Shown piece after piece: positions 12,401-19,826 of a DNA stretch of 64,000 bases; within the stretch, counting starts at the first letter, position 1, and each line of letters opens with the position of its first letter. The stretch is from Nereocystis luetkeana. Taxonomy: Eukaryota > Sar > Phaeophyceae > Laminariales > Laminariaceae. The stretch covers positions 7,964,528-8,028,527 of the forward strand of contig JARUPZ010000015.1 in assembly GCA_031213475.1 (NCBI GenBank), in the 5' to 3' direction. Made by a program: the position numbers and the translations under genes. The notes under the pieces are model-generated. The model was not told where the DNA came from, ran no database searches, and worked only from the letters and a program-made list of their open reading frames with translations.

Positions 12401-14215
12401 ACCGCTTGAATTTTATTTTGCATATCACAGCGACCCTTATATAATCGTACATAGTATAACCGGAACCACATCAGGAGACCAGACAGAGCTCATTCGTGAT
12501 TCCCTCGTGTCTCGATGCACACGCGACGCCTAGGCATGAAAACGGCGACCGCGCTCGTTGCAACCCCGCCTCTACCCGCCACCACCCGCTGACACCCGCG
12601 ACGGTGCCGCGCTCGCCCGCGGTGCCGTACTCGGAGTACACGAACGCACACGAAACGAAAGAAGAAAAAAGGGAAAAATGACTGAAAGTGCCAAGAGAAA
12701 TAGAGAAAACAAAGAACCGCAGGAAAGGTCCGCCAAGTAGTAAAAGGAGGCGATTCCCAAGTGGGAGCTCTGACAGGCCAGGGATGTACCAACCGAGTAC
12801 GCTCAGAGAGTGAGATCTAAGTAAGTGGTTCTATGGCACTCTGGGCAGGGATATAAGGGCCGTTTAAACATCAATATAAATACTAAGCGGTCCTTATATC
12901 TACGCCCAGAGTGGTAAACAGCGAGTATTCATATTGTAGTCGTAAAAATACTACTGCTGTAGGGAGCATACCCGACGAGATACGCACGCAAGATTTCAGA
13001 GCCGATTTTCGGTTTTCTCCCAAAGCAGGGGGGGCTGGTGGCATGCGCACCACGAAAAATGGTGGACGTTGGGAAGATGTCGTCCATATCTTTCCAAACA
13101 GTTTGTGCCTGCATCGCTCTGCGTTTGCACTCTCCCCGTCGCGGAGAAAATCAGCTTAGATCTTTCTTCGAGGGGTGTCGTAGTCTACACCTTATACGAG
13201 TACCTGTAGCACACTGCAGCGTACGTATATACCTGGTACCTAAATTTGGGTTTAAATCCAAGCGTTTTGTTCACTCAATGGGAATGCTTGTGTATTACAC
13301 TGTACCACAGCAGTACGAGACACCTATCAGTACTGTAATAAGAAACAGGATTGCCATCGTATAGCCCAGGGTGGATTTCCTATTGAGAATGGGTGCGTTC
13401 TACACTAACTTCAGTACACCGACTCCCGAACTTCTTATTTTGCTGTAAAACTGTCAGCCTAACTTTCTTCCTGCGTTTTTTCTTGGTGTTTAGGTGTTAC
13501 TACAGCAGTACTGCTGCTGTACAAGCAGAGATGTGGCACGTGACATGGGGACCCTCAGTCAGTCACACGAGTACCCTAACTTTGGAAGAGTGCCCGAGTT
13601 CACGAGACAACGAGACGCATCGTCTGCACGCACGGACGGAAGAGTTGGTCGATCTGAGGGATCATGTTTCCTCGAGCCCCCACTATTTCCACTACTGCTG
13701 CTGCTTGTACCGCTGATGCTGCTGGCCTTGCCGCTGCTGATATACAGCAGCAGTTGCGTACCAGTTACGAGTAGTAGCCTTTTCTTTACTCGAGCTCGTT
13801 CAGACATGCAGATACTGGTGTTGTTGTACAAGTGTACCTCGTACGTAAATAAGTCGGACAAAAGTGCTCTCTTGCTGCCCCGCCTGGAAATCGTATTTGA
13901 GAGAGCACTCGTACGCACACGTTGAGCCATACCAACAAGATGGCGACACAAGTTGGGCATCCACAACCACCCGTAAACACCGTATGATCCCATGCCTTCA
14001 AGTGGGACGCCATCCCTACCTCGTGCGCCGAGGGTGCCCTGGTCTTCTGTTTCTGCCTGGTCTCGCCCTGATCTATCGTGGGCATCGTCGCCAACATCAG
14101 CACCATTGCCGCTTGATTTTCTCCTGCGCTTTTGAAAAGGCTCTGCTATGTCCTGTCCGTTCGCGAGCGCGTTCGAGATGTCGGAAGCAGAAGGAGATGC
14201 CCCGGTTCCCGCCAT
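301..14215 (-). CDS. HMG-box / histone-fold fusion protein, 7 exons, 413 aa
   Basis: Exons on the minus strand are 14215-14020, 10694-10231, 6958-6857, 5438-5362, 3916-3730, 1453-1356 and 418-301. All six introns are GT-AG and every join keeps phase, giving 1242 nt. Residues 1-120 are polar and Gly/Glu-rich with a basic QKRRRK patch. Residues 125-175 are a near-continuous Glu tract. Residues 203-272 are an HMG box ([17 protein letters not shown], then [20 protein letters not shown], then EEETARYTK and EDKERMKKE). Residues 295-372 are a CBF/NF-Y/POLE4-type histone fold ([20 protein letters not shown] ... [17 protein letters not shown] ... [15 protein letters not shown]). The Lys/Ala-rich tail ends in ITSFFQKKA, which resembles the hydrophobic half of a PCNA-interacting box but lacks its Gln. 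The protein is probably a DNA-bending chromatin or polymerase-epsilon accessory factor. That role is inferred from the domains. It is divergent from the gene at 14439. Confidence 0.85.
766..854. repeat. MITE-like family B, copy 1
   Basis: AACCCTTTAGGACTGCAGTC at the left and GGGACTGCAGCACTAAA at the right, with CCCGTTTTGGGGACAAACC mirrored by CCCCAAAACGGG. A short hairpin element of about 90 bp. Confidence 0.85.
1099..1207. repeat. MITE-like family A, copy 1
   Basis: Perfectly inverted ends TATTACGGGGGACCAT and ATGGTCCCCCGTAATA, extended to about 28 bp as ...TAATTAGTAGGACC / ...GGTCCTATTAAC. The shared core is CAAATATTGTTAGTA. About 109 bp long. In intron 6 of gene 1. Confidence 0.85.
1356..1453 (-). 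CDS. HMG/histone-fold gene, exon 6 (histone fold, second half)
   Basis: The exon lies between CTTCGAAG and a GTGCGC donor and encodes [15 protein letters not shown] followed by EMYWLRDEF. This corresponds to the third helix (R-K/T-V-x-x-x-D-V-A pattern) and the closing F/W-L-x-D segment of the NF-Y/POLE4 histone fold. Confidence 0.85.
2933..3041. repeat. MITE-like family A, copy 2
   Basis: The cleanest copy: TATTACGGGGGACCATAG at one end is repeated inverted at the other, with about 30 bp of near-perfect arm (GGGGGACCATAGTTAATAGG) and a 50-bp AT-rich core. Confidence 0.9.
3360..3538. repeat. MITE-like family C, copy 2
   Basis: It opens AGTAGTGGTCCCTCTATA and closes GAAGGGACCGACACTAC. Internally GAAATCGCTTGGCACAGATG matches the copies at 45733 and (inverted) 58584. 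Lies in intron 5 of gene 1. Confidence 0.75.
3730..3916 (-). CDS. HMG/histone-fold gene, exon 5 (histone fold, first half)
   Basis: The exon encodes an Ala/Pro/Gly linker, then the N-terminal helix and long central helix of an NF-YC/POLE4-like histone fold ([43 protein letters not shown]). The donor is GGCAG then GTGAGG. The acceptor (CAACAACAG at 3917-3925) is chosen because it alone keeps phase. It is pyrimidine-poor and lies in the first unit of a tandem repeat array, so this boundary is the least certain in the gene. Confidence 0.8.
3905..4720. repeat. Tandem array of ~110-bp units beginning at the exon 5 acceptor of gene 1
   Basis: Five diverged units, each with a GTAG[CT]-GTAGATnG stretch, CGAGGGA, GTCGGGGTTTCCAGAATCGA and a G run, centre at about 3935, 4055, 4440, 4546 and 4664. 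The first unit overlaps the true intron 4/exon 5 boundary. Units two and three are separated by the poly-G-bounded element at 4080-4364. Confidence 0.7.
4080..4364. repeat. Poly-G-bounded element (family D), truncated copy
   Basis: 16 G at 4081-4096 and 14 G at 4351-4364 bracket 255 bp matching the first half of the element at 5494 (GTGTACTCGATAGGAG, CATGCATGGCCGTAGTCG, TCGCATCCCTACAATGCCGG, GGATGA and GAGTTxATTTAAT). It ends at TTTAATT, where the full copies continue. Confidence 0.75.
4978..5080. repeat. MITE-like family B, copy 2
   Basis: AACCCCTTTTAGGACCGCAG ... TTGCCCTAAAAGGGTT with the shared GGTTTGTCCCCAGAACGGGA arm. In intron 4 of gene 1. Confidence 0.82.
5161..5229. repeat. Strong inverted repeat (hairpin)
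   Basis: A 19-bp perfect arm CGCCGTTTCGTCGGTCGCT (5164-5182) pairs with 5205-5223 across a 22-base loop, with GGACG/CGTCC beyond. It lies 130 bp downstream of the exon 4 donor of gene 1 on the transcribed strand. Confidence 0.85.
5362..5438 (-). CDS. HMG/histone-fold gene, exon 4 (end of HMG box)
   Basis: This is a short 77-nt exon between ATCTTCGCAG and a GTATAT donor. It encodes [17 protein letters not shown], the C-terminal half of the third HMG helix, then a Leu/Pro linker. It ends in phase 2 (AG), which joins to the C opening exon 5 as a Ser codon. Confidence 0.85.
5494..6058. repeat. Poly-G-bounded element (family D), full copy
   Basis: About 565 bp between G runs at 5494-5518 and 6040-6058. 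Shared blocks with 10871-11428 and 27479-28030 (inverted) include GTGTACTCGATAGGAG, TGCATGGCCGTAGTCGTATG, GGTTTTCACCGACCA, AACCGCTTGTGAGGCGGACT and GTGATCTAACTCGACCACCA. No protein frame is conserved. Confidence 0.8.
6180..6435. repeat. Degenerate TGGTTGACGTA repeat
   Basis: About ten spaced copies of ATGGTTGACGT / TGGTTGACATAC, each 18-30 bp apart, in intron 3 of gene 1. Confidence 0.75.
6857..6958 (-). CDS. HMG/histone-fold gene, exon 3 (HMG helices 2-3)
   Basis: The exon is 34 codons long and phase 0 at both ends. The acceptor is CTGCTGCAG and the donor is CCAAG then GTGCGC. It supplies the turn and second helix of the HMG box ([28 protein letters not shown]), with the Pro, the Trp and the spacing expected of the family. 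Confidence 0.88.
7526..7620. repeat. MITE-like family B, copy 3
   Basis: CAACCCTTGTTAGGACTGCA ... ACTGCAGTCCTAGATGGGTC with AGTAGTTTGTCCCCAAAACG in the right arm. Confidence 0.82.
7640..7870. repeat. Dispersed ~180-bp repeat (family H), copy 1
   Basis: Shares GGCTTTGGAAA...ATATC, GCATCGCTCxGCGTTTGC, CGAGAxAAxxCAGCTTCGAA and TCCGAGGGG with 12960-13200 and, inverted, 38716-38905. Confidence 0.6.
8340..8930. repeat. GATC-rich dispersed repeats (family K), several partial copies
   Basis: Two tandem-like halves share GCCGTTCAGAGATGCTGT / GCCGTTCTGAGATGCTGT, and a distal part has GAACATGATGAATACACGGC. A family A element (8563-8685) is inserted between halves. Confidence 0.55.
8563..8685. repeat. 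MITE-like family A, copy 3 (opposite orientation)
   Basis: Same ends (TATTACGAGGGACCATAG ... TATGGTGCCCCGCAATA) with the core reversed. Two TACCWGGTA words (8585 and 8617) lie inside one arm and make this copy longer. Confidence 0.85.
9224..9330. repeat. MITE-like family A, copy 4
   Basis: TATTTACGGGGGACCACAGT ... TTTACTATGCCCCCCCGGTA with the shared core CCAAACATTGTTAGTAAAG and GTGTGTACCGTAGGTCCTAT. Confidence 0.85.
9994..10198. repeat. (TCCGAT)n-like hexamer array
   Basis: Variants of TCCGAT/TCCGAG/TCCGAC repeat about 33 times and would read Ser-Asp/Glu on the plus strand. It starts 33 bp into intron 2 of gene 1, right after the exon 2 donor. Confidence 0.9.
10231..10694 (-). CDS. HMG/histone-fold gene, exon 2 (acidic tract, HMG helix 1)
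   Basis: The acceptor is a clear pyrimidine tract ending in TCTCTGCAG at 10695-10703, and the donor is AAAAG then GTGAGC. The exon encodes residues 66-220: a Gly/Glu/Lys-rich stretch, a poly-Glu run broken by single Val and Lys residues (codons dominated by GAG/GAA, a likely length-variable repeat), and the first helix of the HMG box with the conserved aromatic and basic residues of [14 protein letters not shown]. Confidence 0.88.
10871..11428. repeat. Poly-C-bounded element (family D), full copy, opposite orientation
   Basis: Starts at CCCCCCGTACTACCCCCCCC and ends in a 16-C run at 11413-11428. The interior is the reverse complement of the copy at 5494-6058, with only scattered differences. 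Confidence 0.82.
11697..12815. repeat. 1.1-kb dispersed element (family E), copy 1
   Basis: The reverse complement matches 61677-62810 along its whole length. One end is a GC-rich hairpin (CGGCGGCCTACGCCGCCCGC with CGCTTCGC/GCGAGC flanks) and the other is CCAACCGAGTACGCTCAGAG. No open frame is conserved between copies. In intron 1 of gene 1. Confidence 0.82.
12837..12916. repeat. Small palindromic element (family I)
   Basis: CACTCTGGGCAGGGATATAAGG at one end and CCTTATATCTACGCCCAGAG at the other are inverted, about 80 bp in total. Diverged relatives: 9740-9816 (GGACCGCTTCGTATCC...CCTTATACTTACGGCCAGAG) and 18285-18400 (GGTCCTTATACTCCCTCCCA). Confidence 0.75.
12960..13200. repeat. Dispersed ~180-bp repeat (family H), copy 2
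   Basis: GCATCGCTCTGCGTTTGCAC, GAGAAAATCAGCTTAGAT and TTCGAGGGGTGTCG align with the copy at 7640. Confidence 0.6.
14020..14215 (-). CDS. HMG/histone-fold gene, exon 1 (start codon)
   Basis: The ATG at 14215-14213 opens a frame beginning [14 protein letters not shown] that carries the basic patch FQKRRRKSS. The exon ends at CACGAG before GTAGGG, in phase 1. Joining to the CG that opens exon 2 restores an Ala codon and the frame. This is the first in-frame ATG that gives a plausible leader with no upstream exon needed. Confidence 0.75.
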
Positions 14216-14438
14216 GTCAAGTGTACGGGTGGGTGCTGTGATTGGGGCTGGGGTTAGTGGGCAGTGGGCTTTGGGCGCTGCTTTGCTGCGCCTGCTCGGC
14301 CTGGCTCGCCTCTGGAAATTTGAATTTACTGTTTCTGCCCTGATAAAGAAAGCCCCCAAAATGTTGGAACTCCCCAAAATGAAGGTACTGCTGTGGTACT
14401 GCGGGTGTGGGTGCACATAGTATATATACAGCGCTGCC
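14216..14438. promoter_or_regulatory. Putative two-way promoter between genes 1 and 2
   Basis: This is 223 bp between two outward-facing start codons, so both 5' UTRs and core promoters must fit here unless upstream non-coding exons exist. A TATA-like run (TAGTATATATACA, about 14418-14430) lies only about 10 bases before the plus-strand ATG. That is too close to act as a normal TATA box for that start. No MITE or satellite is seen here, unlike the flanks. Promoter function is inferred from layout only. Confidence 0.5.
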
Positions 14439-14521
14439 ATGGCCCACCACAAGAGCAGCAAGCACAAGCACCACAAGCGCAAGCACAAGAGCAAGCAAAA
14501 GGGTTCCACCCCCGCCGGCAG
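14439..14521 (+). CDS. Ser/His/Arg-rich gene, exon 1
   Basis: It starts at the ATG in GCTGCCATGG, a favourable context, and encodes [20 protein letters not shown] and a short Ser/Pro/Gly end. The donor is GGCAG then GTTTGT, phase 2. Joining to the C at 17539 gives Ser. The basic His/Lys composition fits a nuclear localisation role. Confidence 0.72.
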
Positions 14522-17500
14522 GTTTGTGGGAGCAGTGACTCGGATTCTTCCCCAGTGGCAAGCTAGCGTTACAATCCTAATCCTTGATAATCCGTACCAC
14601 TATGTACGGAAATATAAGGAACATTGTATACATCATAGTAATGAGTAGACGGCCCGTACATTTACGGACATAGTTGTAGCCTATCCTGGGATCACATGAG
14701 ATGATAGGTTGACCGCAGTGCGCGGAGATTCAGCAGTCGGCATGGTGGTATCATATCCGGTACCTTGTACCTGGTATGTACCAGGTAGTCTATTGCCATG
14801 GCGTGGGTTTCTGTTGTTGGACAACAGCACCTGGTATGGCGCGGCAGAAAATGGGAGTCAAGCGAGAGAGATGTGAAGCTCCCTTCGCCAGACCTACATT
14901 TTGGCAAAGTGAGCACGAAAAGTCCCCTGGATACAACACGACAAGCAGTATGAGTACCAGGTATGTACGAACCACGACTGCTGTCGGGCGGGGGGATGCT
15001 GGGTGCTTGGTGCTTGGTGGTCGGACGGGAGGGATGGTTCGGACACGAGCATCGTACTGCTGTGCCTGGTGGTAACGATACGACAGTCGCCGCACGGTAC
15101 TGTACGCACGTATCACATGCACTGTTGTAGTTATGGATACGAGTGGCACAGCTAGCAGCAAGTACACTGCTGCTCTGCATGTTATGTACGCTGTCCTGCT
15201 GGTCTCCCGACCCCTCCCGACAGTATTGCAACCCAGCTGCTGCTGGTGCGCTTTTTGATCAACGTCACATGACGACCTCCCTCTCTCCCGGGTGCAAGCA
15301 CGAGACAACTCGAGCCTTCGCTTTTCAGCATGCATCTGAAATTTGTACAAACGTTGAGTTTACGCTCCGCGTCATGATGACCTCCTGTTCCAAGCGACAG
15401 CAGTCGTAGTGACCACGGCGATGCTTGATGCTTGGCCAACTGGGTAGTAGTGCTATTACAGGGGGCCATAGTTAACAGGACCAAATATTGTCAGTAAAAA
15501 TGGTTAAACATATAGGTTTTATGTGTACCATAGGTCCTGTTAACTATGGTCCCCCGTAATAGGCATGTTGATCTCCAGAACCGGCAGATGCGAAGATGAT
15601 CATAACCTTGGTATCGTTTGACGACACAAGGTGGATAGGAGATGCACTCGTGATGGTACCCAAGCCTGACCTCAGGCCTCGAGAGAGAAGTGAAGTCGAT
15701 GTCAATTTCCATTGTTAATCCTTCCCAAGTACTTGGCATTCTTGGAAAGCCCTCCGCTCGGCTACACAATAACGCATGTTTGCTCTGCTGTATACACTTC
15801 CTACGAATCGATGAGCCCTTGCATCCAAGCAGTTTTTTGTTTGAGTTGTTCAGGGGGGGAGGGGAGGGGACGGGACGACAGCTGCAGTACTGACACTTGA
15901 CACCCTATTGACTACCTGGTAGAGTATAGGAAGGGGATGGCGAAGGGTGTGGCGAGGCCCTCTAATCGGTTTTGGTAGACGAGACGGGAACCCATGTTAC
16001 TTTCACCGCCATGAGGACGATTTTCTCTTTTCTCTCTTCTCTCGTGTTTTTTTGCTTTTTTTGCTTGTTTTTCTTGGTTCCCCCCCCCCCCCTCCCCCCC
16101 CGCCGTCCTCAATGCCGGTAACTTCCTCTCCTTCGTTAGTTTCGTGCGTGCAGCAGTTATATGTTCCCCATGATCGTGTATGATTTTCTTTTGTTAATAG
16201 TCTGCCTTTCTGATCTCTTTGCGTCACCTGTACTCGGAGTTATTGTGTTGATTCGTTTATTGTATGTTCTTATTCTCTGGACTGGCTTGTGCTGTTGTGT
16301 TCTCGTACCCGGTTCGTTGGCATTTTCACTTGCTTTACCCATATTCAGTTGCGATTATTTTCGTTTCGTGTTTTTCTCTGTCTCACTGTCTGTGACCACA
16401 TAATTAGTACCTGGTATCTGTCTAGGATAAGGAATCAGGGCGGACACTGAATGTACTTGTGTAGCTGGGTAGGAAGAACGGTTAATGTCAACATAAAACA
16501 CACAGAGACAACAGGTCGGAATACGCCTTCAATCGGGGCGCACGTCACTCTCTTCGAAGCGATCGTGGTTCATCGATATGTGCGCGAGAAAAGTTGCAAG
16601 TGGTGTTGTCTTCTTGCTTTTTCGCAACACGTCCCTTCAGCTTGTCATGTATATGATGTTGTGCACCGAAGGCTTGACGTTCAAAGGCCACACACGTCGG
16701 GCATATCACGGTCTAGATGATGTACCGATAGATCATCTACAGATAGATGATCTGGACCCCAAACTGCCGTTAAGAGGTGTGCAGGATCTGTGTAGTTCAT
16801 GTCCAAGCCAGGAAGCACTTCGTCCTGTATCATGCACATTATTCGGCTCCCGCCCGGCAACATAATGAGCTAGATCATACAGATCAACAGTCTATCTTCC
16901 CCGAAGGATCTAGATCATGAACTGTGGGAATAATCTGTAGATGAGCTGTCCGATGTGTGAAAGGTCACCACACAGCGGTACCGGTATCAGGTATCAGAGC
17001 ATGAGGAACCGAACTGGGTATATCAGATATACTGGCAGTACTGGCAGTGTACTGCCAGTGCTGCCAGTGTACTACCAGTACTCCCAGTACCGCGTCAGTA
17101 CCGGTATATCAAAAGTTCACCGCGACAGCAGTACCTCAAAGTACGTTGTACGCCTCTGACGACGATTGTGATGATGTTGATGATGATGACGACGATGATG
17201 ATGTTCTCTCACCATTAATAGCTCGTGTTCCTGAAATCTAGACCGCGGTCACAAAGAAGACTAATAATAATAAACGCCCCGGTGGGAGAAAACTAACAAG
17301 TACAAAATAATCGGCGCACCGCAGTATCAGCACTCAAGGGAACGCTACTAAAAAAATAACGAGGTGTAGTATACCGTCCCGTATCCCTTGCAACCAAACA
17401 ATACTCAGAACTTGACACAATCGCTTGAGAACCCTGCGCGGGTCCCGATCGCCCCCGCCAACTATGATCTGATCAATTGTGTCTTGCCCCCCCCCCTCTC

Positions 17501-19775
17501 GGCGTTGACTTTTTGTGTAAATATATGGTAAAAACCAGCGACGATGGATCGTCAGGATCGGACAGCGGCGGCAGCGGGTCTGGGTCCGGAGGGGACGGCG
17601 GCAAGCCCGCGCCGGGCAGGAAGAACGAGGACCAACTTAAGGCCGAGAACAGGTTTTTTATTTTGTTTTTTGTTTTTGCCTGTTTTCTCCTTTCCCTTTT
17701 CTTTTTTCGTTTTTGCTTCTCTCGTTTTCGGTTTTTGTTCTACGTAGTATTTTGCTTCTCTAGTTTTTGTTGCGAGCTGTCTTCCAGGCCGAAAAACAGG
17801 TTCGATTCGGTTACAGCAGGATGAAAATCTTTGTGGCTTTTTTATTTTGTTTTTTGTTTTTGCCTGTTTTCTCCTTTCTCTTTTCTTTTTTCGTGTTTGC
17901 TTCTCTCGTTTTCGGTTTTGTTCTACGTAGTATTTTGCTTCTCTAGTTTTTTGTTGCGAGCTGTCTTCCAGGCCGAAAAACGGGTTCGATTCGGTTGACA
18001 GCAGTATGAAAAATCCTTCTTGGTTTTGACTCTTTACCCCTTGCTATCCTTTTCTTTCCTTTTCCCTTTCCATTTTTATATGCTCTCTTAAGTTTTTGGT
18101 TTCGTTATTTTTCGCCTTCTCTTGTAGTTTTTGTTTCGTTTTCGGTTTTGTTTCTTTTCGGCTCCTCTTCTCTTGTACACTAGTTTTTGTTTCGAGCTGT
18201 CTCCCCCATAAAGAGTCGTGCGGCAGTTGGAAACTGCGATGTCGGGGAGCTGTGTCGCTAGGTCGCTGTAACGTTGTACCACGCTACACGAAGTACCAGG
18301 TGCCAAATCTGGCCGTGGGTATAGGAACCACTTGATCTTCGTATTAATGTCGAGACGGTCCTTATACTCCCTCCCATATCGGCACATGTCATCCGTTTCA
18401 CTCGACGTACAGATTCTCAATTTAGATATTTTAGGGGATAGAACAAGTCCTGATCTGTCCATCAGAGGTCCGGTGTCCCCCCCCCCGCCCCACTCGTATC
18501 CCATTTCTCACCCTCGTCCTGTTGTTTACTCTGTGTTCCCGTTTCGACCTGTGTCCCATATTTTTAACGCCAATGTCCCACCGTTTCTTCGCCCGCGTCC
18601 CACATATTTTTGCCCCCAGAGATTCCGTGTTCCGTTTTGTACCCACGTCCCGTTTAACCCTTGTCCCGTTGTTCGCCCTTGTCCCATATTTTCCACCCTT
18701 TTGTCCCGTCTTTTCACCCGCGTTCTATACATTTTACCACCAGAGATCCCGTGTCCCGTTTTGTTGCTGGTTTCCCGTTTAGCCCTTGCCCCATAATCCA
18801 CCCTTGTCCCGTCGTTTATCCCGTACCCGGTTTTGACCCATGTCACCCGCGTCCAATAGAAACGACCACCAGAGATCCCGTTTTAACCCGTTTTCCGTAT
18901 AACCCTTGTCCCGTTATTCACCCTCGTACCGTTGTTTAACCCCACGTCCCGTTTTGAACCGTGTCCCATTTCGTTTGCCCTAGTGCCCCGTGGTTTATTA
19001 ACCACATGCCCCGTTTTGACCCGTGTCCCGTATGTTTTACCCTAATGTCCCGCGGTTATTCCGTATATATCCCGTTTCTTGCCCGTGTCCCATATTTTTT
19101 CACTCCTACCAACAGGGACGCCATCCTGAAGAGGTCTCGCATGTGGCAGACAGTTGGTTCCGACGACGAGGAAGAGGAATCGAATGGTAATGCCAAGGAT
19201 AAAGTTAGGGGGACTCCCTCCGGGGGCGACAGGCACGGCCATGGCCACAGCCGCAGCTACCGCAACCACGACGACAAGGATCAGGGAGACAGGCAGGACC
19301 ACCACCGCCGTCACCACCACCACGACAAGGAGGAACGCGACGGGCGTGACCACCACCGTCACCAACGCAGCGAGGACCGCCACCACCACCACCACCACCA
19401 CGACCACCACAACGAGCACCGTCGCGACAGCAGTCAGCACGAGCAGCGCGGTGGTCAAGAGCACGGTACTCGTCACCGCAGCAGTGCTCAGCACCACAAT
19501 AGTGCTCAGCACAACAGTAGTGATCAGCACCACAGTACTAGTCAGCACGGCAGTCCACACCAGCGCCATGGTTCTCAGGAGAAAGAGCGCGGCCGCAGGG
19601 GGAGCCACGGTGATCATGAGGATCGGAACGGAAGGAGGTGCGGGTATTTGTTGCGTGACGTTTTACCAAATAAGTCCATACCGTGTTTTTTTTTCGGTGT
19701 TTTGTTTTTCGGTTTTGCGCCAAACTAACTTCGCGTGCGCGGCGGGTAGCACAATATAATTATGCTTCTGTTACT

Positions 19776-19826
<51 letters not shown>

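Larger units (their letters stand above)
10695..14019. other. Gene 1 intron 1
   Basis: 3325 bp with family D (10871-11428), family E (11697-12815), a family I element, family H copy 2, and a CTGCTG-rich patch at 13695-13755. No convincing exon. Confidence 0.65.
14522..17538. other. Gene 2 intron 1
   Basis: 3017 bp. TACCWGGTA words at 14768, 14779, 14955, 15913 and 16408, family A copy 5, family F relative, family K copy, and a (GCCAGTACT)-type run at 17030-17095 followed by a GAT/GAC run at 17158-17200. Confidence 0.65.

Noticed and set aside
12490-12792. Open frames of 60-100 codons in family E (and its copy at 61700-62020)
   Set aside because: The frames differ in start, stop and composition between the two copies, with no conserved product.
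13559-14509. 316-codon minus frame as a single-exon gene
   Set aside because: Only its middle (14215-14020) is supported as exon 1 of gene 1. The upstream part runs into the divergent gene's exon 1, and the downstream part is intron with low-complexity Ser/Gly runs.
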